Shown here: in pieces, positions 37,001-47,147 of the stretch
How positions within the stretch are numbered: the first letter of the stretch is position 1
Layout: the number at the start of each line of letters is the position of its first letter
Source: Vitis vinifera
Lineage: Eukaryota > Streptophyta > Magnoliopsida > Vitales > Vitaceae
NCBI RefSeq assembly: GCF_030704535.1
Contig: NC_081822.1
Coordinates: 8,598,501 to 8,662,500 of the forward strand
DNA: 64,000 bases
Direction: 5' to 3'
Translations under genes and position numbers: made by a program
The notes under the pieces: generated by a model
What the model saw: only the letters and a program-made list of their open reading frames with translations
The model's database searches: none
Told to the model about the DNA's origin: nothing

Positions 37001-38470
37001 TAATTTTATTGTAGCATACTTCTTGAATCCAAGATTTCAATATTGGCGTGGAGTTGGTAGTGATTCGAAACTACTTCAAGCGGTCTATGAAGTTTATGCA
37101 AAATTAGACTCAGCTACTGAATCGCTTGGTCAATTTGAAAATGAGGTAAATAAAAAACTGTTATTTTTGTCAATTTAATAAAACAATAATTTCGTTCACC
37201 AATTCATTTGAACGTTTACTAACAAATATGATATTAACAAATTAAATGTTGAATACACAGCTTGTGTTTTTTTTAAATGTAAAAAGAGGATTCGGTGATC
37301 GAGCAGTGGTTGCAACGACGCAAGGTTAACCATGGTGCCCAGTGAGTATTTATAGGAAAAAACTTATTATCATTATTGTAAATTCACCACATAAGTATTT
37401 ATATAATTATGAAATTGATTGCAATTGAATGGTGGTTCATGTATGGGAATCAAACACCTACATTAAGAAAGTTAGTCATCAAAGTTCTCTCACAAACTAC
37501 GTCATCTTCTGTTTGTGAGAGAAATTGGAGTATGTTCTCTCTCATCCACACAAAGCAACGAAATCATTTGGCTTACCCTCGACTGGAGCAATTAGTTTTT
37601 TGTTACTATAATATGAGGCTAAAGTTATGCGATATGGGGACAGAAAATGATCGAGTTGCTAAAAAGGATTACCTTAATCTTTTTGACATTTTAGCTGAGG
37701 TGGGTGAAAAAGAAGATAATTAGTTGTTCCAATGGGTTAAACCTATACAATTGGATGATGAAGTTGGAAATCCTGATCCACGAATTACCGCTCATGCTCG
37801 AGAATTTGGAGTTAATGTTGAACGTGTATTGTCTGAAAAAGTTCACTCTGAAAGTTTTAGTAAAGATACTAAGAATTTATTTCAGGTAGCATTGAATTTC
37901 CACCAAGAGGTTGACTCCACAAGTGTTGGCCACAGCAGTTGACCTAGTGCTATAGGTACTTCTGCTTCTGGTTATGATGGTTCAAGAGGTGGAACTGATG
38001 ATGAAGGTGATAAAGTGGGAGGAGATATTTGAGAACATCAACAAAGTCAATATCCAATGAACTAATTTACCTGTGAAAATGATTTCACCCACTACACACA
38101 GGATGAAGACCATGGCTCTAGAAGAGCTGGTCCAAGCATAAGAGTTATTGGAAGCGTTGTAGAGGAAGAAAATGAACGATGAAAACATATAACGAGGAGT
38201 TACTTTTAGGGAGTTTTGAATCTATGAGTATAGGGACTCAATTTAGTGACTCCTCGAATGAGGCTAACGTCTACCCTCCTCCTGTAATGAATTAGGCCAA
38301 TCTTCAAGTTCAATCGATGAAGAGTATAATATGTCGAGTTACTCCCCTTCCACACAAATGTCATATGAAGTTTCGTATAAAATGGAACTAGGATTTGACA
38401 TTAACACATGTGTGAACCTTGAGCATCTTATCCATGTAGAAGCAATAGGCAAAACTTAAGAGATATATGC
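34094..38470 (+). mobile_element. Decayed autonomous-type hAT transposon
   Basis: Coding remnants occur in the order expected for plant hAT transposases. A BED-type zinc finger starts at ATG 35299 (DPAWKYCSPIKGNRNGTICN), with Tyr where the second Cys is expected. An acidic linker follows at 35498-35956, then a DUF659/hAT core remnant at 36261-36497 (VVQIVTNNGS, AAHCIDLIF) and the C-terminal hAT dimerisation region at 37409-37723 (SSSVCERNWS, NHLAYPRLEQLVFCYYNMRL). A C-terminal extension continues to about 38460. Frames are interrupted by stops and shifts, so no functional protein is expected. The left part (34094-34320) is rich in atatatcg-type subterminal repeats. Terminal inverted repeats and the 8-bp target duplication were not found, so both boundaries are approximate. 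Confidence 0.8.
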
Positions 38471-39010
38471 ATGGTATGTTGGTACCAATATTGTCTCCAA
38501 CAGCAAGACAAAGTTTTTTCATCTACTAATTCCATCGAACCACATTGATCCTCATTTTGGTACTAAAGGAACATTGCAATGTAATGTGTACAAATTATTG
38601 ATATTTGATTAAATGAAGTATTTTATGTAACTTCATAATGAGTGCATAATTACAAAATTAACATTTCTTATCGATCGACATGATATAATTACATCTAATT
38701 AATATCACAAATTATATCATATGTATATCAGATTTTTCAATAAAATAATTTTAAAATGTTTATTATACTTTTAATTACAAGGAATACCTCAATGAAAGCC
38801 GAACCCCTCGTCGGCCGGTAAGCAATCTACATCCACATCGAAAGTCTAAAGACTAGGCCGGAGAGCCTTCTCCCATGTAAAGAGATTCATCCTAACATCA
38901 AAATACCATATCGAATGAAAGACATTATGTAGGATACTTATCCAAAAGTTTTCTCAACTCAATCATATATGATGAAATCATCAAAGATTTGACCATATAT
39001 ATATATATAT
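38471..39010. other. Intergenic DNA, no recognisable gene
   Basis: Moderately AT-rich with a GC-richer block around 38790-38880. No domain-bearing frame. It could be the outer part of the hAT element or another repeat. Confidence 0.4.
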
Positions 39011-39204
39011 GAATTCAGTCTAGTGATTACCATCCAATTCTAGAGCACGGCTGTCATAACAACGCTGGATTTAAATCCATATACCATATCGAATTTGCGG
39101 AACATATGAATTCAGTCTAGTGATTACCAACCAATTCTGGAGCTCGGCTGTCATAACAACGCTGGATTTAAATCCATATACCATATCGAATTTGCGGCAC
39201 TCTG
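39011..39204. repeat. Tandem duplication, 97-bp unit, two copies
   Basis: Two adjacent copies begin gaattcagtctagtgattac at 39011 and 39108. The first 90 bases differ at only a few positions. It lies 370-560 bp upstream of the subtilase ATG at 39572, inside the likely promoter. Confidence 0.9.
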
Positions 39205-39516
39205 CTCTATTTTTGGCCCAGCTGGGCTCACAAACCTCTGTCCATGTGTCCAACGAATATGCATTTTTTCCCCCACCTAGTCAATTCTTTACCTAGTAAA
39301 TATCAACCATCAAAACATCAAAGTTGGAAGAGACAAAAGACATTATTATTTTTTTTTTTTCATTGTAGAGATCCAAAATAATTAATATGCAATTTAACGA
39401 AGCATACTGGATTACTTGTCAATGGAATCAGAGGTCCGGCATGACCTCTCCTTATTTCTTTTGTACTTAATTTGATTTTTTTTTTCCGCCAACTCCCGAT
39501 ATCCTCCTCAGTGCAG

Positions 39517-39524
39517 TATATAAT
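39517..39524 (+). promoter_or_regulatory. TATA box of subtilase at 39572
   Basis: tatataat, 55 bp before the ATG, implying a very short 5' leader of about 25 nt if transcription starts some 30 bp downstream. Confidence 0.65.
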
Positions 39525-39571
39525 CAGCGGTCACACGGACTCCCCGCAATCAATTCAGTTTTAAAGAAAAG

Positions 39572-41884
39572 ATGAGGTGTGAATCGTTTGATAAGGTGGT
39601 TCATCGTCTCCACTTGATCCTCCTGACATGGATTTTGTTGACTATTCAAGCTAGATCAATGTCAGGAGAGAGGTCTACGTATATCATCCACATGGACAAG
39701 TCTGTGATGCCCAAGGTTTTCGCAACCCATCACCACTGGTACTCCTCCATCCTTCATGCTATAAAGACTGACACTCCCACAACATCCGCCGGCCTTCAGT
39801 CCACTGCCCGGCTTATCTATACTTATGATCACGCTCTCCATGGCTTCAGCGCTCTTCTATCTTCACAAGAGTTGGAGAGTTTACGTGAATCCCCAGGGTT
39901 CGTTTCAGCTTACCGTGACAGGGCAGTCACACTTGACACCACCCACACTTTTGAATTTCTCAAACTCAACCCTGTCACTGGTCTATGGCCTGCATCGGAC
40001 TATGGCGAAGACGTCATCGTTGGCGTTATTGACAGCGGTGTCTGGCCGGAGAGCCCCAGCTTCAAAGATGACGGTATGACCCAAATTCCTGCAAGGTGGA
40101 AGGGTACATGTGAGGAAGGTGAAGACTTCAATTCTTCCATGTGTAACCGAAAGCTCATTGGAGCTAGATCATTCATTAAGGGTCTGATAGCGGCAAATCC
40201 TGGCATTCACGTAACAATGAACTCGCCTAGGGACTCATTTGGGCATGGGACTCATACTTCGTCCACCGTTGCTGGGAATTATGTGGAAGGTGCATCCTAC
40301 TTTGGTTATGCCACGGGAACTGCAAGAGGGGTTGCGCCCAGAGCCAGGGTGGCCATGTATAAGGTCGCCGGCGAAGAAGGGCTCACTTCTGATGTAATCG
40401 CTGGTATTGATCAAGCCATCGCTGATGGCGTTGATGTGATTTCTATTTCCATGGGATTTGATTATGTGCCATTGTATGAAGATCCAATAGCTATAGCTTC
40501 ATTTGCTGCTATGGAGAAGGGCGTATTAGTTTCATGTTCTGCAGGGAATGCTGGCCCACTTCCTCTTGGGACATTACATAATGGAATACCATGGATCTTG
40601 ACAGTCGCAGCCGGTACTATAGACCGTTCATTCACTGGAACTTTGACTCTTGGAAATGGGTTAACCATTACTGGATGGACCATGTTTCCTGCAAGTGCTG
40701 TTGTTCAAAACCTTCCTCTTATTTACGACAAGACTTTATCTGCGTGCAATTCATCAGAGTTGTTATCTGGCGCACCTTATGGCATCATCATATGCCACAA
40801 CACCGGATATATCTATGGTCAATTGGGTGCGATCTCTGAGTCAGAAGTTGAAGCTGCTATATTTATTTCCGATGATCCCAAATTATTCGAGTTGGGCGGT
40901 CTAGACTGGCCTGGCGTGGTGATTAGCCCGAAAGATGCGCCGGCTCTGATTGATTATGCAAAAACTGGTAATAAACCAAGAGCCACCATGACATTCCAAC
41001 AGACCATTGTGAATACAAAACCTGCACCTGCAGTTGCTTTTTACACGTCAAGAGGTCCTTCACCCAGCTGTCCTACCATCTTGAAGCCGGACGTAATGGC
41101 ACCTGGGTCACTGGTTTTGGCTGCTTGGGTTCCAAATCGTGAGACAGCAAGAATTGGGACAGGTTTGTCCTTGTCCAGTGACTACACCATGGTCTCCGGC
41201 ACATCCATGGCTTGTCCGCATGCGTCTGGTGTGGCTGCGCTCCTCAGAGGTGCACACCCGGAGTGGAGTGTAGCAGCTATCCGGTCAGCCATTGTGACCA
41301 CAGCAAACCCATATGATAACACTTTTAATCATATTCGGGACAACGGTTTGAATTTCACAATTGCTTCTCCTCTGGCAATGGGAGCTGGCCAAATTGATCC
41401 AAACGGAGCACTTGACCCAGGTCTAGTATACGATGCAACCCCACAAGACTACGTCAACCTCCTCTGCTCCATGAACTTCACCAAAAAGCAAATCTTAACC
41501 ATTACTAGATCAAACACTTACACTTGCCCCAAAACATCTCCAGACTTGAATTACCCATCATTCATTGCTCTGTACAGCCAAAATGACAACAAATCAACAA
41601 CAGTGGTTCAGAAATTTCAAAGAACTGTAACGAATGTAGGAGATGGCACAGCAACTTATCACGCTACAGTGATAGCTCCTAGAGGCTCCAAGGTCACAGT
41701 CTCACCGACGACTCTAGTCTTTGAGAAGAAGTATGAGAAGCAGAGTTACACTATGAGTATAAAGTATAAGAGCGACAAGGACGGGAAGATTTCCTTTGGT
41801 TGGTTGACATGGATCGAAGACGATGGAGAACACACAGTGAGGAGCCCGATAGTGGTTTCACCGCTGGTGGTGAACCACCGGTAA
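39572..41884 (+). CDS. Subtilisin-like protease, SBT1.9/tomato SBT3-like (third plus-strand gene)
   Basis: Intronless, 770 residues. Signal peptide about 1-32 (LHLILLTWILLTI core), I9 prodomain from about 35 (STYIIHMDKS) to about 122, mature end near TTHT (123-126). The catalytic set is D154 in VIDSGVWPES (DSG where the other four genes have DTG), H225 (GHGTHTSS), N326 (SAGNAGP) and S545 (SGTSMACPHA). Protease-associated insert about 358-478; Fn3-like domain from about 659 (LNYPSF). It is clearly a paralogue of the 14939/29733 pair: shared N-terminus (DKVVHRLHL against DNVVHRLYL), shared SLMP/SVMP prodomain and a similar C-terminus. It is older than that split. The 5' flank holds a TATA box 55 bp upstream and a 97-bp tandem duplication. 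The predicted product is a secreted protease with unknown substrate. Confidence 0.95.
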   Translation: MRCESFDKVVHRLHLILLTWILLTIQARSMSGERSTYIIHMDKSVMPKVFATHHHWYSSILHAIKTDTPTTSAGLQSTARLIYTYDHALHGFSALLSSQELESLRESPGFVSAYRDRAVTLDTTHTFEFLKLNPVTGLWPASDYGEDVIVGVIDSGVWPESPSFKDDGMTQIPARWKGTCEEGEDFNSSMCNRKLIGARSFIKGLIAANPGIHVTMNSPRDSFGHGTHTSSTVAGNYVEGASYFGYATGTARGVAPRARVAMYKVAGEEGLTSDVIAGIDQAIADGVDVISISMGFDYVPLYEDPIAIASFAAMEKGVLVSCSAGNAGPLPLGTLHNGIPWILTVAAGTIDRSFTGTLTLGNGLTITGWTMFPASAVVQNLPLIYDKTLSACNSSELLSGAPYGIIICHNTGYIYGQLGAISESEVEAAIFISDDPKLFELGGLDWPGVVISPKDAPALIDYAKTGNKPRATMTFQQTIVNTKPAPAVAFYTSRGPSPSCPTILKPDVMAPGSLVLAAWVPNRETARIGTGLSLSSDYTMVSGTSMACPHASGVAALLRGAHPEWSVAAIRSAIVTTANPYDNTFNHIRDNGLNFTIASPLAMGAGQIDPNGALDPGLVYDATPQDYVNLLCSMNFTKKQILTITRSNTYTCPKTSPDLNYPSFIALYSQNDNKSTTVVQKFQRTVTNVGDGTATYHATVIAPRGSKVTVSPTTLVFEKKYEKQSYTMSIKYKSDKDGKISFGWLTWIEDDGEHTVRSPIVVSPLVVNHR

Positions 41885-41967
41885 ACATGCTATTCATCTG
41901 GACAAAATGTCCGAACCTGCAGCGATTAATGCAATTGTACCGTGTATTCCTGAGTTTGGAATAGTTG

Positions 41968-41982
41968 AATAAATAGAATAAA
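41968..41982 (+). terminator. Tandem polyadenylation signals of subtilase 39572
   Basis: Two AATAAA hexamers (41968-41973 and 41977-41982), 84-93 bp after the stop codon. Confidence 0.5.
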
Positions 41983-42438
41983 TGAAACGAGGGGAATCTT
42001 TATGACTCTATGCCCACTCAACTTCTTGCATTTCTCACAATCTGGTTATAATAAAAATTTATTATACCCAATTTACCAAATCAAAATAATACTACTAGGA
42101 GAAGCCTTGTGGAGTTTCGGACCAAATTTTTAGGCTCAAGGTCAACCGCTTTGCCGAGGTCATCTCACACGCAGTTTATGCCTTTCATTCATTTCCAAAG
42201 AGAATGACAATGGGAAGCAAAACATCATACGAATGATTGAAAAACTTGAAATCCTGCTGATTGGCCATACATTTGGGCCAATTGAGAAGCAAATCTATGC
42301 CCACATCAAGGTTCTTATTTGTTACCTTATGTACTAGAGATTTCCTTTAAAAATAAGTTATTTGAAAAATAAATGTAAAATTCAGAATTTTTTTGTTTTG
42401 CCCTCGGAAAAAGATGAGTAGATATTTTATTTTTATAA

Positions 42439-42715
42439 TTTTAATCATACACGGGATAGCGGTTTAAATTTCAAAATTGCTTCTCCCCTGGCCAAGGGAG
42501 CCCGCCAAATTGATCAGAACCGACCACTTCATCCAGGCCTAATATACAATGCAACTCCACAAAACTACGTCAATCTCCTCTACTCCATGAATTTCACCAA
42601 CAAGCAAATCTGAACCATTACTTGATCAAACACTTACGCTTGCTCCAATCCATCTCCAGACCTGAAGAACTCTATACAACAATACACCATGCAACGACAT
42701 TTGTTTATAAATTTA
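42439..42715 (+). pseudogene. Subtilase pseudogene fragment (C-terminal part)
   Basis: About 275 bp are clearly homologous to the end of the catalytic domain and start of the Fn3-like domain of the neighbouring subtilases, equal to roughly 16680-16960 of the 14939 gene. It matches tttaat.atac.cgggata, attgcttctcc.ct.gcc and atgaatttcacca.caagca. It carries an in-frame stop after AAGCAAATC (TGA for the TTA of the intact genes), a shortened stretch after the LNYPSF-coding position, and missense changes such as Met to Lys in the LAMGAG motif (ccaaggga). Everything upstream and downstream is missing. It shares some bases with the 39572 gene and others with the 14939 pair, so it may descend from a further lost member of the array. 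Confidence 0.9.
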
Positions 42716-43248
42716 GCATTAAAAATTATTTTTATATATTTAATAAATAAAAATACTATAAAGTTTATGATGTTAAATATGAAAGCAAAAATGAACTAAA
42801 TTAAGAATGAACTCTGTCCCTTGAATTAGATCTCTTTAATCTTCTAACTCTAAATTAAATTCCAGCCTTCACGTGATTTAAAATTAACAATTCTGAGGAC
42901 TTAGTCCCAGGTTTCAAATCCCTGTTATTACGCCAGTAGGCTGAATCTCTTTTATGCCTTTGTTGATTGCCAATTAAGTACTTTAATAATTACGCAAATA
43001 CACGATGACCAGTTCGTTTCATCATTCCCCTTTTGATCAAGAGGAATAGTGACTTCAGTGTTCTTGTACTCCATGAAAATGCTTGATTCAGTTTAATTTG
43101 GAAATTCGAACTTTTTCCGTTCCCAATTCCACTACATTTTCGGTTTTTTTGTTTTTTTTTCTTATACTGTTACTAGAAGAGGGTTGAATGTGGCCCATTA
43201 TTGAACAAATTATAGAGTTCAGGTTCCGGCCATTTCTTCTACCCTTCT
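42716..43248. other. Intergenic DNA, nothing recognised
   Basis: No domain-bearing frame. A short tttcaaatccctgtta segment near 42918 resembles a tRNA B box, but no tRNA fold is apparent. Confidence 0.4.
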
Positions 43249-43783
43249 TGTTAGGAAGTATCCCAAATTTTTAATTAGTATAGATTCTTTTGTTGTAAAA
43301 AATATTTTATAAAATATTTATAGATTGATATATTATTATAAGATTAGACTTCCACGTACAATAAAAAAAATTGTTGAAAATATCTCTATAAATATTTTAG
43401 ATAATGACAAGAAAGAGTTATAAAATGGAGATAGGTCTATAAAAACTATACGAGGTAGATTGAGATATGATTAATCTATAAAGACTAAGAGGTAGATAGA
43501 GATATAAGGAAGAACAAAAAATAAATAAAAAGGCTCGTTGTAGGGTATGGATACGAAAAGTGGGGAAACATAAACTGTTTTTTAAACTCAATAGTTGTAT
43601 CTGGTTATGTCATTTGTCTTCTATAATGTTCTTTATTGCATAGTGAAATGTTTCTCTCTCACTCGTGGATGTATGTATGATTGTTGGAACCACGATAAAA
43701 CCTCGTATACCATTTATGTTGATTATTTTATTTTTGTAGTCTAGATTAACCATGTTTGCATCAAAGTTTCCACCGACATAACA
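43249..43783 (+). mobile_element. Possible solo LTR or LTR fragment, Ty1/Copia type
   Basis: It starts TGTTAGGAAGTATCCC, and a later block (43655-43735, ctctcactcgtggatgta, aaccacgataaaacctcg) resembles the R/U5 part of plant Copia LTRs as I remember them. It has no coding region and no matching second LTR in the window. A convincing target-site duplication was not found, so the right end is approximate. Fossil. Confidence 0.45.
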
Positions 43784-44732
43784 CCTGTTCTTTTCAAGAC
43801 TCTCCTTGTCTTGTTTCAGAGGGCTCAGAGTGCCCTCTGACTTGGGGACTTTTATAGTGAAAGCTTAAAATCTTCACAAATTAGACTCATAATCAATCAC
43901 ATTTTCTAAAACTTGAATATTATGGGATAATGGAGATTCCATTAATTGGATGATGATAGTTTTACAATCACTCACATGGCCCTTCTTATTTCTGTCCTCA
44001 GAAAAGAATGTATCTGGTGTTAAATTGTTTGTACGCTACCAGTGGGGCACATGGTGGGCTCAATGGCAAGCATTCAATTTTCTTTTGTCCTAAGGTACTT
44101 ATAAGCCAAAGTGCTCCACGCCATGACCAAGATCATCGCTCTAGTGGCCATATCAGGTTTCTTTGTTAACGTACACGAAACGACGTGAGAGAAGATGAAA
44201 GCAAATGTACAAGTATTTGATTTGCATAAAGTTTGACGATGGCGATGAATATGTGCGTTTCTGATAATATAATGATATCAGTTTGATTTATTGTCATGTT
44301 ATACCCGATAAACCAACCGTAAATGCACGATAATTGGGCTGCACATCGTAAGGCTGTACATGCATGTAGATTTCTATTAGAAAGCTTTCACTCTATAGCA
44401 CCTATCCCGTTGGCTGTAATGCTACATATGCTGTCTCCATTCCCTAATTCAGCAATCTAGATTCCAAGATCTGGGCCTAAGGGTAAATGAAGGGTTCGGA
44501 TGAAATCTCTAAAGTGGAGATTGTCAGTGGCATCAACTTCATTGCAGCTTGTGTGACAGCAAAGGTGGATGGATAAATGGGTAGAGTAAAATTTGTTTGG
44601 AGTCAACGGCCATGACAACATTGGCACAGAAAGGAAGGCCCCCCTCTATTAGCTGCCATACGAACAAACCGAGCAATGGACAAGTTGGAAAAATCAAATG
44701 GAATATCTTTGCCCCCATACCTCAATTCTCTT
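43784..44732. other. Intergenic DNA upstream of last subtilase
   Basis: No supported gene; it probably contains the promoter of the subtilase at 44792. Confidence 0.45.
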
Positions 44733-44738
44733 TATAAA
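44733..44738 (+). promoter_or_regulatory. TATA box of subtilase at 44792
   Basis: tataaa within tttataaagccc, 59 bp before the ATG, matching the spacing in the other cluster genes. Confidence 0.6.
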
Positions 44739-44791
44739 GCCCACCAACTTAATGGTGCTGTTCTAAAATTATCCCTTTCCGTTGCTCTCCT

Positions 44792-47080
44792 ATGGCTACC
44801 CATATTCCTTTGTATGTGTGGCTCCTCCTTATCCCTATCTCACACCTCGTTTCCACGTTGGCACAGTCGGACACTTACATTGTCCACATGGACCTATCAG
44901 CCATGCCTAAAGCTTTCTCCGGCCATCATAGCTGGTACATGGCTACCCTTGCGTCTGTGTCAGATAATACCGCTGCCACTGCTAACCCTTACTCCTCTTC
45001 CTACTCTTCTAAACTTATATACAGCTATACTAATGTAATCCATGGTTTTAGTGCAATCCTTTCCCCTTCGGAGCTTGAGGCCCTGAAAAGCTTCCCGGGC
45101 TATATTTCTTCATTTCCAGATCTTCCTGTTAAAGCTGATACAACTCATTCTGCTAAATTTCTTGGCCTGAATTCCAACTCCGGAGCGTGGCCCATGTCAA
45201 ACTATGGCAAAGATGTCATAATCGGGTTGGTGGACACTGGAATTTGGCCAGAGAGTGAAAGCTTTAACGATGATGGAATGACCGAAATTCCATCTAGATG
45301 GAAAGGAGCATGCGAGAGCGGCACCCAGTTCAATTCTTCAATGTGCAACAAGAAGCTGATTGGAGCTCGGTTCTTCAACAAAGGTCTAATTGCCAAACAT
45401 CCCAATGTGTCCATCTCAATGAATTCAACCCGTGACACCGATGGCCATGGGACCCATACGTCAACAACAGCAGCTGGAAATTATGTAGAGGGTGCGTCGT
45501 ACTTCGGCTATGGCTCAGGAACTGCTAGCGGCATGGCTCCCCGAGCTCGTGTGGCCATGTACAAGGCCCTGTGGGACGTGGGTGCCGTCGCATCTGATAT
45601 TATTGCTGCAATTGATCAGGCAATCATAGATGGGGTTGACGTCATGTCCTTGTCACTGGGCTTAGACGGGGTTCTGTTGTATGAAGATCCCATTGCCATA
45701 GCCACATTTGCAGCCTTGGAGAAGGATATCTTCGTAGCTACGTCAGCAGGAAACGAGGGGCCTTTTCTTGGAACCTTACACAACGGAATTCCTTGGGTTC
45801 TAACTGTTGCTGCCAGCACCATGGACCGCCAATTCAGCGGGATTGTGACCCTCGGGAATGGAGTTTCAGTCATCGGTTCCTCTCTCTATCCTGCAAATTC
45901 ATCTTTCAGCCAAATCCCAATTGTTTTCATGGGTTCATGCGAGGATTTGACGGAATTGAAGAAAGTTGGCTTTAAGATTGTTGTGTGCCAGGACCAGAAT
46001 GACTCCTTAAGCATCCAAGTTGATAATGCCAACACTGCGAGAGTGGCGGGAGGAGTCTTCATAACAGATTACCCCGACATAGAATTCTTCATGCAAAGCT
46101 CTTTTCCAGCCACTTTTGTCAACCCTGAAAACGGAAAAGTTGTTATGGACTACATAAAGACTAGCTCTGAGCCAAAAGCAAGTATAGAATTTTCAAAAAC
46201 AATTCTTGGTGCCAAACGCGCACCAAGAATGGCTACCTACAGCTCCAGAGGGCCGTCTCCAAGCTGCCCAGTGGTCTTGAAGCCCGACCTTACTGCCCCC
46301 GGCGCATTAATCTTGGCGTCATGGCCAAAAATTAACCCAGTGGCTGATGTGAATTCGCGGTTACTTTATAGTGAATTCAATCTATTGTCGGGGACATCTA
46401 TGGCGTGCCCCCATGCAGCAGGAGTAGGGGCACTTCTGAAGGGTGCACACCCTGAATGGAGCCCCGCAGCCATCCGGTCAGCCATGATGACCACTTCTGA
46501 TTCACTGGATAATACACTCAACCCCATCAAAGGCATTGGCGACGATAACCAACCAGCCAGTCCCCTAGCCATGGGATCTGGCCATATCAATCCCAACAAG
46601 GCTCTTGACCCAGGATTCATCTATGACGTGAATCTTGAAGACCATATAAATCTCCTCTGTGCATTGAATTACTCCACCAAGCAAATCCAAATTATCACAA
46701 GGTCATCTTCCTACACTTGCTCCGACCCCTCCTTGGATCTCAACTACCCGTCTTTCATTGCCTCCTTTGATGCAAATGATTCCAGATCAGATTCTAAAAC
46801 CGTGCAAGAATTTAGAAGAACAGTGACTAACGTCGGGGAAGCAATGTCGACTTACAACGCTAAGCTGACAGGCATGGACGGATTTCAGGTGAGCGTGGTG
46901 CCTGACAAATTGGTTTTCAAAGACAAGTACCAGAAGCTAAGCTACAAGCTGAGGATAGAAGGCCCCAGTCTGATGAAAGAGACGGTAGCCTTCGGTTCAC
47001 TGAGCTGGGTGGATGTTGAAGCTAAACATGTGGTCAGAAGCCCCATAGTGGCCACAAGGCTGAGCTTAGTAGCTCTGTGA
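44792..47080 (+). CDS. Subtilisin-like protease, SBT1.9-like
   Basis: Intronless, 762 residues. Signal peptide about 1-25 (LYVWLLLIPISHLV core), I9 prodomain from about 28 (TYIVHMDLSAMP) to about 116, mature end near TTHS (117-120). The catalytic set is D148 (LVDTGIWPES), H219 (GHGTHTST), N321 (SAGNEGP) and S535 (SGTSMACPHA). Protease-associated insert about 350-470; Fn3-like domain from about 656 (LNYPSF). The prodomain and N-terminal catalytic region (KLIYSYTNVIHGFSAILS, PGYISSFPDLPVKADTTHS) resemble Arabidopsis SBT1.9 (At5g67090) as I remember it. It is more diverged from the three genes upstream than they are from each other, so it probably marks an older branch of the array. A TATA box lies 59 bp upstream and AATAAA 62 bp after the stop. 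Secreted; substrate unknown. Confidence 0.95.
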   Translation: MATHIPLYVWLLLIPISHLVSTLAQSDTYIVHMDLSAMPKAFSGHHSWYMATLASVSDNTAATANPYSSSYSSKLIYSYTNVIHGFSAILSPSELEALKSFPGYISSFPDLPVKADTTHSAKFLGLNSNSGAWPMSNYGKDVIIGLVDTGIWPESESFNDDGMTEIPSRWKGACESGTQFNSSMCNKKLIGARFFNKGLIAKHPNVSISMNSTRDTDGHGTHTSTTAAGNYVEGASYFGYGSGTASGMAPRARVAMYKALWDVGAVASDIIAAIDQAIIDGVDVMSLSLGLDGVLLYEDPIAIATFAALEKDIFVATSAGNEGPFLGTLHNGIPWVLTVAASTMDRQFSGIVTLGNGVSVIGSSLYPANSSFSQIPIVFMGSCEDLTELKKVGFKIVVCQDQNDSLSIQVDNANTARVAGGVFITDYPDIEFFMQSSFPATFVNPENGKVVMDYIKTSSEPKASIEFSKTILGAKRAPRMATYSSRGPSPSCPVVLKPDLTAPGALILASWPKINPVADVNSRLLYSEFNLLSGTSMACPHAAGVGALLKGAHPEWSPAAIRSAMMTTSDSLDNTLNPIKGIGDDNQPASPLAMGSGHINPNKALDPGFIYDVNLEDHINLLCALNYSTKQIQIITRSSSYTCSDPSLDLNYPSFIASFDANDSRSDSKTVQEFRRTVTNVGEAMSTYNAKLTGMDGFQVSVVPDKLVFKDKYQKLSYKLRIEGPSLMKETVAFGSLSWVDVEAKHVVRSPIVATRLSLVAL

Positions 47081-47141
47081 GAAATCAAGTGCTACTTCTG
47101 AATTGTCTGCTTCAGCATGTGATCCTCTCCTTAATTTGTTG

Positions 47142-47147
47142 AATAAA
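47142..47147 (+). terminator. Putative polyadenylation signal of subtilase 44792
   Basis: AATAAA 62 bp after the stop codon. Confidence 0.5.

Noticed and set aside
42901-42960. tRNA-like B box (tttcaaatccctg)
   Set aside because: I could not build acceptor, D or anticodon arms around it.
44676-45038. 120-codon plus-strand frame overlapping the start of the last subtilase
   Set aside because: It is out of frame with the subtilase, starts before the TATA box, and has no domain of its own.
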